64,000 nucleotides of DNA from assembly GCA_000442125.1 (NCBI GenBank), contig KE546979.1, forward strand, positions 806,001-870,000, in the 5' to 3' direction. Shown here piece after piece: positions 35,501-48,600 of this stretch. The position numbers were made by a program, and so were the translations under genes. The stretch is from Opeltia flavorubescens (taxonomy: Eukaryota; Ascomycota; Lecanoromycetes; Teloschistales; Teloschistaceae). A model generated the notes under the pieces. That model made no database searches and was not told where the DNA came from. It saw only the letters and a program-made list of their open reading frames with translations. Position 1 is the first letter of the stretch; the number at the start of each line of letters is the position of its first letter.

Positions 35501-38500
35501 GTAACTAGTAAATAATTAAAGTAAATTTAAATATATAAAATTTAAATTTAGTATAAAGAACCGTTTTAATATTTAATTATATAATTAATTATAGTAGGGT
35601 AAATATTAAATAAATATAATAAATATAACGAGTATTATATTTAAATTAATATTTAGTTTTATTTTTTAAATTTAATAGAGTTTTATAGTAATAAATATAA
35701 TATATATTATAATAAGCTTTTTAGCTCTAACTAATTAACGATTTATATTAAATAAAAAAGGTTTTTATATAAATATTTAAATTAGAGCCGGTAATATATT
35801 ATATTTTTTAGTATCTTATATTAATATATATTATAAGTATTCGTCCTTTTTTTAAAATAGTAAAAGGTATATTAAAAGAAGGTTAATATATTATTATATT
35901 ATTAAACCCTTCTATTTATTCTAATTATTTAGCGAATTATAGTAATCGGTAATATAAAAAGGGATAGAAAAGTTTAAAATTCGAAAATATAGTCTTTAAT
36001 ATATTTTTAAAAAAAATTAAAAGCGGGTATTTAAATATTCTAAAAGATAATCGCGGTTAGGCTTTTAAAAAAGCGTTTAGCTAGTAATAGAAGCGTTATT
36101 TATAGCGTATATAGTACGTGTAATTACCGAAGTAAATAGGTATATTTTATACTAGAAGTATATTAAAAATTTATAATAGTTTATTATTAGTATCGAATAA
36201 ACTATAAAATTAGTAATTAATAAAGCGTATTAGTATACTAGAAATAATACTACTAGTCCTAGTATAAGTTTAAACCCGATTATAATAAAGAAAAAATTAT
36301 ATTCCTTTTATAAATAGATTTAGAAAAACTAGTTTTAATATTATTATTCCTTTACTTTTAATTATAATAATCGATTACTATAACTAATAAGCTACTTAGA
36401 AATCTATATACTAATATCTATAGTATATTCTCGCTACTAAATATAAAAGGGGTTTAAGTATATCCTCTCGCGTATAATAATTAATACTTTTAATTATAAG
36501 TAATATAATTTATTATTTAATTTATTCGGTTTTATTAACTATTTCTAAATTATTATTACTTTTTTTCTTTTTTTCTATTAAATTATCGCTGTTATATAAT
36601 TTTTTAAATATCTAATTTTTAATAGTATTAAAATTTTTTATTAAAATATCTACCTATTTTTTTATTATATTACTATTTATAAGTATATATTCCGCTGTAA
36701 AATTAATAGCCTAAAATTTAAATATTTAAAAGATAATTTTTTAATCTAGTCGCTAGACTTTATATTTCGCCTATTTAATTACCCGAATACTTTATTCGGG
36801 TTTCTACTAAAATAAGTATTTTACGCGATAGAAATCCAGCTTAATATTAATAATTTTAGTCCCGATTAAATATTAAAATAGGCGTGGCTCGGTTCCTTAT
36901 AATACTAGCCTATTAGTCGGTTATATATTGTTCTCTTCTATAAATTTCGTATATATTTAGGCCGCCGTTAATTTAGACTATTTATTTAGGATAAATATAA
37001 CTTTAATATTTTTAATTCGACGGAAATACTATAGTATTATTTAATAATAAAAATAAACGAAAAAACTACTGGAATTTATCTAGTATAATATATACGCTAA
37101 TATATTACTAATATATATTAAAATAATTTTTCTATTTTATTTTTAATAGTTATCTAGCTAGTATTTAAAAGCTTTTATTTTTAGATTTTCGCTAGAATCG
37201 CAGATTTTATTTAAATAAGCCTAATATAGGTATTATAAGTCCGCTTTTAAAGTATATAATAAATTTAATATTATTTTTAACTAATTATTTTTTTCTCTAA
37301 CTAGTTTTATAAGAGTATACTTTAATTTTATAATATTATTAATTTCATTTAAAATTNGCTAGGAACTCTAAATATATAATCGGAAAATCCCTTTGGCTAT
37401 AGTTCTTATAATAAGCTTTTTAAAAGGTATAAATTTATTACTATTTTAAATATATTTATATTTATTTTTAAAGACCTTTTTATAATATTTAATATAATTT
37501 TTATCCTTTTTATTAAAAATTTAAATATATTCCTTTTTTAACTTTATTTAAATTTATATATAATTATTAAAAAGTAGTTTTAATAAAAATTCTTAACTAA
37601 ATAGCGAGTCCGGTTTTTATATAATTATTAGTTATTTTATAAAGGTTTATATAGTATTAAAAAAATATCCAGAATTCTTTTCTATAACGGGTCTTAAGAG
37701 TATTTATTTATAAATTCTATATAATTTATTTAATACAGTCGGGTTATACTTTTTAAAGTACTAATAATAAATATTAAATTTAAGCTATTTCGAGACTTTT
37801 AATATTATTTTATTTTAATTCTATCTAAATTTAACTATTATTATCTATACCTAGACTATTATATTATATACGTTAGTATTAAAAGGCGTATTAATAATAA
37901 ATTAAATTTTAATTTTTTTCTACCCGATTACTATAAAGATTTAATATACCTAGTTAGTAGTACTAGTAATTAGATAGGTTTTATCGAGAAAAATTCTTAT
38001 TTAAAAAATAGAAGTTCTATAATCTTTTAATATTATAAAGGGTAGGATTAACTAAAAATATTTATTTACTACTTAACCGTAGTAACTACCGCGAGATATT
38101 ATATAAAATACCCCGATTTCTTTTTTAATTTTTTATATATCTTTTAATATTATATAAAAGAATTTTTCGATTTTTAAATATTTTAGAATAAGTCTATAAT
38201 CGCTATATATATAAGTAAATTAATATTTTAAATCTAGATCTTTATAATCTAAATAGTAGATATAATTATTAAGCTATTTATAAATTAAACCCGTAGGAAT
38301 AATATTTAAAATTATTTTAAATTAAAGTAGTATTTTATTAATAAGACTTATATTAATATAATAGTAATAGATTTTTTATAAATTATTTAAAGAATATTAG
38401 GCGTTTTTAAATTAAAAACTTATAAATAAATATTATTTTTTTTTTTCTTTATAATTTTTATCTACCTCCTATTTATTAAGCTAGAATAGGTTATTTATAG

Positions 38501-41500
38501 TAAACCCCGTAAGTATTTTAAAAGTTTAATATAAATATAAATACGGTTTTTAAAAAAAAATAATATTATAATCTTTTATTTTTCTAAATTCTATTATATC
38601 GCTAAAATAGCCCCCGCCTTAAAACTTCTTGAATTTAAAGGCCTAGTATACCCCGAATATCTACTAGATATATAATAGAGTCTTAACGCTTTTAATCCGA
38701 ATTTTTATACCCTTTTCTATATATAAAGGGTATTATAAGAAAAAATAATAGTATTTATACTAATAGATTAAATTTTTTTATTCGGTAATTTTTTTATTTA
38801 TAATATATTTATTTATTTTTTTTATTAAAATACTTTTCTAACTTTTTAATAGGAAGTCCTATCTAATAATTAATAATTACTAATTTTTATCGTACTTATT
38901 ATTCGCTAGAATATATTTTTAGATTATAACTTTAAAAGTAATATTATTACTAACTTCTATTATATTAAAAAATACTAGGTCCGAATATTTATTAATATCG
39001 ATTATATATATATATAAATTTTTTAGATCGATTTTAAAAGGTTAATTCTTTTTAATTTCCTTTATTTCTATTTTTAAAATAGTTATTAAAGTTAATACTA
39101 GAGGGATACTCGATAAAATAAAATTTATAGAATTAGTTTTTATAATTATTATTAAACTATTACTCGGGGGTTTATTATATATCTTTCTTTTAATTAATAG
39201 TTATTTAATAACTATATACTTTAAATAAATAGTATAAATATAATTAGTATTATTTATATTAATATTAAAAGATTCTAGTATATTTATAAATACCTCCGGC
39301 TTTAATAAAGTACTTAGGATCGGTTTAACGTTATATATTTTAATATTTAAAAATTTTAATTTTTTTATATAAATATTACTAGTAGCTATAATTTTTTAAT
39401 ATTTCTAGTTACTATTAAATTACTTTACTATTATTACTAGACCTATTTAATTATATTTATTAATAAAAAAGTATAATTATTTATTATATTTATATTTTAT
39501 AAACTAAATAAAAATTATATTATTTTAAAATTTAAATAGATAATATTTTAACCCGCTTTTCTAATATTTATAAAAATAAGATTAAAATTATTATTATTAT
39601 TAATAATAGTCTATTTATCCTAGCTAATTATTTATACTTTAATATTTTTTTAAAGTTATATTTCGCTATTACTTATTCTATTAGCTTAACTAATAACGGC
39701 TTATTATCTATATAAATAATAGATAAAATATAGCGGTATTACCCGCCGGTAGTTATATAAACGATTTAGATAATATACTATTATATATATTAATACTATC
39801 TAGTAATATTCCTAATAGCTTTTATTTTACCTTATTATTTTAGATTAAATATAGTAATATTTTCGCCTAGTCGCCCTTATTAACCCTTAATAAATTTAAT
39901 TTAAAATTAATTTCGGAACTTTATCGGCTTTAAACTTTTATATTAATCTTCTATTTATATAATTTCCTTTTATTATCTATTTTTATAATATACTAGATAA
40001 TCTAATAAAGTCCCTTATACCGAGCTGTATTAGATAATTCGCCTAAAAATTTTTTAAATCTATCGCTAAACTCTTTATTTAACTTTTAAATAATTTATTT
40101 AACTATAATAAAGTCGGCGTTTATTTTAAAATTAAAGGTATTATAGCTTTTAATTTTAATTTATATAGATTCCTATATTTAATTCGTTACCGAATTATTA
40201 ATAATATTAAAAATAAACTTAAAATTAGTAAAATTATATAATATAACTAGGCTTATATTAATATCTATTATATATTTTAGGCGGGTATCGCGTTTTAACC
40301 TTACGATTTCTACAGTATTAGCTATAATAGATACTATATATTAGCGCTTAAAAAGCGAGTAGGTGCTATTTATTTATTTAATCTCTTATTTAATCCGTCG
40401 AATTTTTTATAAACTATATTAAGATTTAAAATTTATTTAATATCTTTATTATAATAAAACTACTTTTACTATATATAAATTTAATAGTATTCTAATATAT
40501 ATAATCGAATATAAAATATAATAAATAATATATATAATATTAAATTAAATAGGGCTATAAAAAATAAAATAAAATAAAATAAAATTAAAAATTAATAAAA
40601 CTTAAAGTAACTATATTAAAAGTTTATAGAAGAAATAAAATTTATAATATTATATTAAAAGCTTATAAAATAAATAAAATTTATTATATTATAATAAAAG
40701 TTATAATTATAGCGTTATAAATATTTATACTATTATTACTAATAAAACTATCGAGTAAAAATTAATATAATTAATATATTGTAGAGGCTTATTAAAGGTA
40801 TTATATATATAAAATTTTATAAACCGCTTAATAATTTATAGAAATATTTATTTTTTATCGAATTATATATACTTTAATAATATACCGAATAAGTTACTAT
40901 TAATATCTAATATTTATAATTTTAAACCTGGTTCGTATAAGTTTATTAGAATTTAAAAGTCGATTAAATAAAAAAAATATAAGGTTTAATAGAGGGTTTT
41001 ATAGAAGGTTTAAATATAATTTTATATTAATTAATAACTTTATTTTAAATTAATTAATTAAAGGATAAAAGTTTATTAAAAGTTTACTTTTTAAATAAAT
41101 ATAAATAAGGATAAACTTTAATACTAGTAAAGCGGAATTATAATCCGGATAATATTAAGATATTTATTTAAAATTATTAGGTAGGCGTAATAAGTATTAA
41201 AATCTAGATAAAATAGAGTATAAGTAAACTAAATAATAATAATAATACTTTTTTTATATTATATAATAGGTTAAGTAGATATTAAATAGGCTAGTTTCTA
41301 TTTTAAAAATCTAATTAATATAATAACCTAGCGGTACTATATTAAATACTTAGAACCTATTTATAATCTTAATAAGATTACGTTTTTCTAAATCTATAAT
41401 AAAATAAGCCTTTCTCTTAAATTAAATTAGTAATCTCGCTTTAAAGGCTATTTAAATAGGTTATTATAAAAATAAAAATATTTATTTTAATTTATATCGA

Positions 41501-43656
41501 TAGAATATTCTATCTGGCGTATTATTAATATATTAATCTATATAATTTTATTAAGTCCTATTTTATTAGTTAAAATTGTATTTTACTACCGGTACGATTA
41601 GTAATAAAACTAATTTAGGCTATTAAATTAATAAGTTATAAAATTACCGTTTATTAAAAACTTCGGTTATTTTTTAAATACGGCCTTTTCTTTAAAATTA
41701 TAAGTCCGTTCCTAGATAAATTAATTATTTAAGGTTATAAGATACGGCTAATAAATATACTAACCTTAAACCTAGTTATTATAGGTAGAATAGAAATTTT
41801 TTAAACGCTCGATATCTTATAAATTTAAAAGTATATTCTAAATAATATTTTTATAGCCGAGACTTTTAAATTTAATATAAACTCGTTTAACTTTTTTTAC
41901 TCGCGTTAAATTTATCTATTCTAATTATATCTTAATAAAGTTAATATATTTAATATTAAGAATAATATTAATACGGAGCTATTCTTTAAAAATAATATTC
42001 TTAAATTTTATCTTTAATAGGTTTTTATTATTTTTATAATTAGTAAAAGCCTAATATATAAAAAATTTAGTAATACTTTAAATCTAAATATTAAGTATTT
42101 ATATATTTTTTAAAAATAAATATTTATTCTAGCGTATAAGATATTTTTTTATATTTTTTTTAATTATTTAAATAGCTATATTAGTTGTATACGTATTTAA
42201 ATTAACTAGCCGTTATATAATTAGGCTATTTACTTTAATAAACGCTATAAAATACTATTAATAAGTTTAATTGCTATATTAATAATAGTTTATAAATTAT
42301 TTACTAATAAATTTTTTATTATTAAAATCTTTAACTATAATATTATAATCCTTTAATAATAAATAGTAAAAATAAAATATACGAAAATAATTTAAATAGT
42401 AGAAAAATATGTTATTAATATTATTAATTAATAAACCCGGTATTTTAGAAATCGGGTCTTTTTTTTTATTTTCTTTTTAGTCTTTTTACTTCTAATAAAT
42501 AGATTTTTATTTATAAAAAAAGGCTAAAGTAACTTTAAGCTTATAATACGCGGTATATATACTTTAATTAAATATATAAAGCTCCTTTTACCGGGCGAAT
42601 TTTATATAGCGTTTATATTATAAAATAAAGTTCCGATCTCTAATCTTTATAATTAAATAATCGCGGCTATTCCGCGGGTTAAAGCACTTCTAATAATATA
42701 ATATATTATATCTTTAATAAAAAAATAGAATACCTTTATTTTTATTATATCTAAAGTAGTAAATTAATTCGAAATTAGTATTTATTATTAACTACCGTTA
42801 TACCGATAGAAGATTTTATTTATTAATTATTAATATAGTATAAATTAATATAAATTTAAAGTCGAATTATTTTAATTTATATAATATTAGAATATTTATT
42901 TTTTATATTATAAATTTCGATTCGGTTAATAATATATTATTATATAAAAATAAAGTAGTATATATTTATATAATTTCTCTTCCTTAAAATATTATTTTAT
43001 ATTTAAAATTTAAAAGTCCCTTATTTTTAAAAAAAAAATAAATTATTAAATATTTTATATCCCGGAAATAAATAAAAGAAAAAAATATATTAATTTTTTT
43101 TTTTATCTATCTATCGAATTAATATTTATTTTTTAAAAATACTATAATTTCTATTTTATTAATAATTTAATTATTATAATTTTTTTTTTATTTATTACTT
43201 TCTTTTTTAATTAAAAAAGTATCTCTATAGTTAATTAACCGTATATATATAAAATAAAAAAATATATTAAAATAAATAGTTAACTATTATATTATTTATA
43301 TAACTAGAGTAATTTTATATAACTAGATTAATATTTTTTATTATTTTCCTCTATTATTATCTATTAAATAAGGGTCTTTTAATATTATTATTTTCGTTAA
43401 AATCCGTTTTATCTTTTTTTTTACTATTTCTACTAATATTTTTTTAAATTACCGTTTCCGTATATTTTATAATAACCGCGCCTGGTATTTAACTATTTTA
43501 TATATTAATTACTATATTAATAAATATTAATAATATTCTTTATTATTAATTTTAGTTTTCTATTTCTATAGTTTTTATATTAGTACCGCTATTTATCTAG
43601 TTATCTTTAATTAGAAAAAAAATATTTCTAGCTAGAAGTTACTATAATATAATATC
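29521..43656. other. Long RIP-degraded AT desert
   Basis: I recognise no gene in these 14 kb. TA is in great excess and stops are dense in all frames. Short GC-richer islands (for example 36780-36970 and 42580-42690) hold surviving CG and GG steps. An AAAAT-type microsatellite lies at about 40561-40586, and a 39-bp unit occurs about 2.5 times from 40616. Ambiguous single bases are at 30172, 31590 and 37357. The length and uniformity suggest several old, overlapping mutated repeats. Confidence 0.5.
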
Positions 43657-43896
43657 GTTAATAGGGTTCGTCGATTTAGTAGTTTTACTTACTATCGTTT
43701 TATTAGGAGCTATTACCGTTAGATTAGTAGTCCTATTTACCGTTATTTTTTTAAAAGCTATTACTATTAAATTAATAATTTTATTTACTATCGTTCCTTT
43801 AAAAGCTATTATCGTTAGATTAATAATCCTATTTACCGTTATTCCTTTAGAAGCTATTACCGTCGAGTTAATAATCCTATTTACCGTTTTTCTACT
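43657..43896 (-). repeat. 48-bp tandem repeat, about five units, likely a relic coding repeat
   Basis: Units start at 43657 (partly diverged), 43705, 43753, 43801 and 43849, exactly 48 bp apart, with the core AAGCTATTACCGTTAGATTA. On the minus strand one frame is open across all units and encodes a 16-residue repeat, K-G-I-T-V-N-R-I-I-N-L-T-V-I-A-S in its commonest form. Both flanks continue in that frame with only TAA/TAG stops. Period and frame suggest a repeat in a once expressed protein that I cannot identify. Confidence 0.7.
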
Positions 43897-45364
43897 AAAT
43901 ACTAATATATCTTCGGTACTCTATTCTTCTTCTAGTAATATTTAATAAAAGGGGATTACGGTAATAATAATAACGGATATACTAGTTCTAGCTACTATTA
44001 ATTAAAGATATTTATCGTCGTATTATTAGAAAAATAAGTTAATTTAAACGATTTTAAAGCTATAAAAGGTATTATATATATAAAATCGTTATTATAATTC
44101 TTTTAATTTAGCGGTTTAATAAAAATAAACTCGATTTATTTTATTTTTAAATAAATAAAAATAATAGATAAATATTTAATTAAAAATCGATTATATTAAA
44201 AATATTATTAGATAACTAATATTTTTTATATAGTTAATAATACTAACGGTAGTTAGGATTATAATAATATACTATTCTTTTTTATTTTAGAATTTATCGA
44301 CAGTCGAAATTCGTATATATATAAAAATAAGGAAATCTTTTAAAAGGCGGATATTATAAGCGCGCTAAATAAAATATAGAATTAGAATTATAATATACTC
44401 GGGTTTAATCTTTATTTCGATATATATTTTTATTAAATTTATTATTATAAATATCTCGTCTTTATTAATTTTAGATTAAATAATTTTTATAATATAATAT
44501 ACTGTATCCTATAAGTTTATAAATATATATAATATACTAATTTTACCGCGAGTTTATAATTGGATAATATAAATAGCTATATTTAATTCTTTAATTATTT
44601 TAATAGAAGTATTATTTATAATATTATTATTATAGAACGCTTTATTAATAATTTTTAAGAATAGGATTTAGTATCGGTATTAATTAGGTAAAATAGCTAT
44701 ATAATATCTATTATCTATTATATAAGCGAACTGGTTATAATTAATAATAGCGGCGAAATTATTATTATTAATATTTTTTTTTATTAAGCCGATTTAAAAA
44801 AGGTTTTTAGATAAGATATATATTTAATTAGAATTGTTTATTAATACGAAAGCCGTAATAAATCTAGCGCTACTAGTTATAATTGCTTTTTATATTTAAT
44901 TATAATTAGGCTAAAAGGATTTTATTATTGAATAAACTATAGCTATAATTATTATTATAAAAGCGCTAGTATCGTTTATAAATATATAATTTTTAATTTT
45001 TTTAGTTAGGGCGTTTATAAGTATATACTCGCCTTTTTTAAAAGATCGAAATTAGTATAAATATATAAAAAGGGATTTATATTCTATACATAGTTTATTA
45101 AATTTTTTAAATATTTAAAAGTCGGATAATCTTTTTATAATTTTTTTAANGAGTATATTATATTTTTATTATTCTATTAAAAGCTTTATAGAGTTTTTTC
45201 GTTTTTTTATTTTACTTTTTTATAAACGAGCCGCGCCTAAATCTTTACTTTAGTAACCGTTGTTAATAGGTACTACTACTGCTATTAATTATTTATAATC
45301 TTCGTTTAAATCTAAAATTTATATATTTATTAGTTTAGCGTATAAAATAGAATAAGCCTTTTAA
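43897..45364. other. AT-rich desert between two coding-type repeats
   Basis: No gene recognised. The first bases continue the minus-strand relic frame of the 48-bp repeat (E-E-E-stop-S-T-E-D-I-L-V-F-S). One ambiguous base is at 45150. Confidence 0.4.
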
Positions 45365-45661
45365 ATTAAAGATATTATAATTATAGAATCTATAAATATT
45401 ATAGGAGTATTCTTTAAGACTAGAGTTATTATAAATATAGGAGTTGCGGGTATTATAGGAGTATTTTCTAAAACTAGAGTTATTATAAATATAGGAGTTG
45501 CGGGTATTATAAATATATTCTCTAAAACTAGAATTATTATAGGTATAGGTTTAGCGAGTATTATAAGAGTATTCTCCGGATCTAAATATATCTTTTTTAG
45601 ATACTTAAGTATTAGGCCGATAAATTTTATTATATATCTAGCTATTATAGCCTACTATAAT
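45365..45661 (+). pseudogene. Relic open frame with 18-residue repeats
   Basis: A frame of 99 codons without a stop, and without a start codon, between TAA 45362 and TAG 45662-45664. It contains four 54-bp units (from 45368, 45422, 45476 and 45530). The clearest encodes R-V-I-I-N-I-G-V-A-G-I-I-G-V-F-S-K-T. The many Ile codons are ATA and ATT, which RIP produces from Thr codons ACA and ACT, so the original was probably Thr-rich. No family is recognised. It is the longest stop-free stretch I noticed in the right half, and it is probably part of a larger decayed gene. Confidence 0.5.
45368..45583 (+). repeat. 54-bp tandem repeat, four units
   Basis: The period is exactly 54 bp (18 codons), the first unit being the most diverged. 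The core GGAGTTGCGGGTATTATA is kept in the middle units. Confidence 0.75.
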
Positions 45662-48600
45662 TAGTATCTATTATTAAAAACCCTGTAATTACTTTTATAC
45701 TATTAGTTAATATATTACTACGTGTACGCGTTTATTTCGAATTAAGAAGTCTAGTTTAGGTTAAAATATTGCGTGGTTAGGTCTATTAGATAGTCTTTTA
45801 TTGTTTTATAATATAAAGCCTAAAAAAAGTTAGTATATAACTTTAGCGGGATAATAAAAATATTAGTATATATCTATAGATTAAAGTTTAATAGTATCTA
45901 TTATATAATTATCTTTTTTCTAATATTATATTTTTTTTCTATTAATTTATTTCTAATTTTTATAGTAACTAAAGTAAGATAATCTACTGTATTATTAGTT
46001 TCGCTAAAAGATTGTATCTTCTTCCTATAAAAGATATTAAATAATAAGATATAGATCTTGAATATTATTTTTCTAGCGCTATAAAAGCCTTTAATATATA
46101 GTACGCTATTTTTTATATTAAAGTAGTCGTATAAAAATTATTTTTAGTAATTATTTAAAATAAAGTTTTATTTATTAAATCGATTTAAAGAGTCGATATT
46201 TAAATTTTTAAAATTATTAAAAATATTTTATTAAAACCGGATTTAATAATTTTATTTAAGAAATAAAAAGTTTTAAAGTCTATTATAAAATTATTTATAG
46301 CCGGTCTCGCTTATATAAACCGGATTTAGTTTTTTAATAATAGTAAATATTTTTTTATACGGCGTATTAGAGAAGATAAAATAAATTTTAATTTTATTAA
46401 ATTTATTTTAGTAGTAGTATATTTTTATGCTTTTTAAAGTTGATATAAAATTATTAAAATCGAAAATCGACTAAAAACTATAAAAAGACTAAAAGCCGTT
46501 ATTATAACGCTTGCGATAGAATATAATCTATAAATTTTAGCTAAAAATATAAGGCTAGATTGTTTTAAAAAGGACCGCTAATTATTTTTTATTTTAAATA
46601 TCGATATAAAATCTATTTTTAGACGAGATTTAGTAATTAAAATTAGATTTTTAACGTATAAGGGCGATATAAGTTTTATCTTTAGAAGACCTAAATTATA
46701 ATAGGCGTATTTCTATTTTAATATTAAATACTCTCTATTATATTTAATCTATATACCGTTATATATTAATAGTCGAAATACTATTAATAAAATAAAACCG
46801 ATATATATTATAATAGATAGGCTAGTAAGAAGGTATTAATTATAAAACTATATTCGCTGGTTTGGTTTAGTTATTTATAATAATATTTTTAGCGTTTAAA
46901 TTATTAAACTACTTATTAAGTTTAAATTTATTTAAATTTATAATCTAATATTTTTTTTTTAATTATTTTAAACGGTTCTTAAAAAAAGTAATTTTCGTAA
47001 TATTAACTAGCGCGATAAATCTAACTTAAATAAAAGCTTAGGATTCCGGTATAAAGCTAAAAATCCCCTTTTATTTATTAAATTCGTCTAAAAACCCTTT
47101 TATTATTATTAAAGCTAGGTATAATATTTCGTCTAAAAAGATATTAAATATATAGGTTTTAGTCGGATTAAAGATAAAAGTAAAATAAGCTAATTAATTA
47201 TATTCGCGGAGTTTACAGGTCTAATTAATTACTTTTTTAGTATATTTATAGAAGAATTTTTTATATAATAAATAAATAATAAGGTTATTTAATATAGGTA
47301 TAATTCGATTGTACGGTTTAATTATAAATTCGTTAATTTTACTATAGGTATTAAAGGTAACTAAATAGTTATATAAATAATTAATAACTTCTTTTCTATT
47401 TAATAATAAGGGTACAATTTTTCTTTTATATTATTAAATTATTGTTAAATTAAATTTTTATTCTTCGTATAAAATAACCCGGAGGCTAGTAATAATATAT
47501 AAATTTTTATCGATATTATAAGGCCTTAATTCCTTAATTAGATTTTTAAATTTATTTTTACTATATTATAGGGCGAATCTATATAGCTAGTTAATACCTT
47601 TTATTTTTTATACGTTATATAGATCAGGATATTCGGACTATTTATTATATACTATAACTATTTCGTATTTTAACTAGGCGCGAGTTATTTTTTTATATAA
47701 ATCTTTAATACCGTTTTTAATATTTATATATACGCTAATATTATTTACTATAACGTCCGATAGATTTTCTTAATAATTTATCTCGATTAAAATTTAGATA
47801 AAATTAAGTAAGGCGTATACTTATAAAGTAATCTAGTAATAAAAAAAATTTTAACTACTATATTTTATAATATACTAATATTATTTTATTAAAGCTGACT
47901 TTAGTAATATATAAATAATAGAAAATAATATTTAAAAGAAACCACGGTAGTAAATAAAAAATAAAAAAGATATTAAATAAGAATTACTTTTAACGCTAAT
48001 AATAGTAATCCTATCTATAATAAATAATTATTCGCGTTAAAATAAAATTTAATAAGTATACCTACTAAGTAATAAAATCTTTTTATAAAAAATTAAATAA
48101 AGGATAAAACTATCTAGTAGATAGAAGTAATAGATATTAATAAATAAATAGATAGAGGATAAAAAATAGGTAAATAATAAGAAATAAAGAATAAAGTAAT
48201 AAAAAAGTATTTAATTTATAATTTAGTTATAGAGTAAATTAATAATATAAATTTTAGTATTATATACCTTTTAATTAAAAGAATATAAAGTTTTAAAAAT
48301 TATATACTATACTAAAATCGGTTTAAATAAAAAAGTTTTTATATATTATAACTAGCGAATTTAAAAGTATAATAAGGTTTTAAAAGTATTTACCGCTTAA
48401 ATTATTTTATATAATAAATATTATACTATAGGTAAAAGATAAAATAAAAAAAAGGCGAAATATTAATTAATAATATAAATAGGATTAATTATTTATTAAA
48501 TTATATTAATATAATTATCTATCGGTTCTATTAAATAGCTGGTTTAACTTAATATTAATAAGTAAAATATTATACTATATTAATAAAGCTCGAACGAGAA

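Noticed and set aside
42430-42475. CCCGGT / ATCGGGT inverted repeat followed by a T run, like a bacterial terminator
   Set aside because: The window is fungal by its RIP pattern and retroelements, the stem is short, and T runs are common here by composition.
43657-45583. Possible CRISPR array from regular repeats
   Set aside because: The units are directly adjacent without spacers, their periods are multiples of three and they stay in a reading frame.
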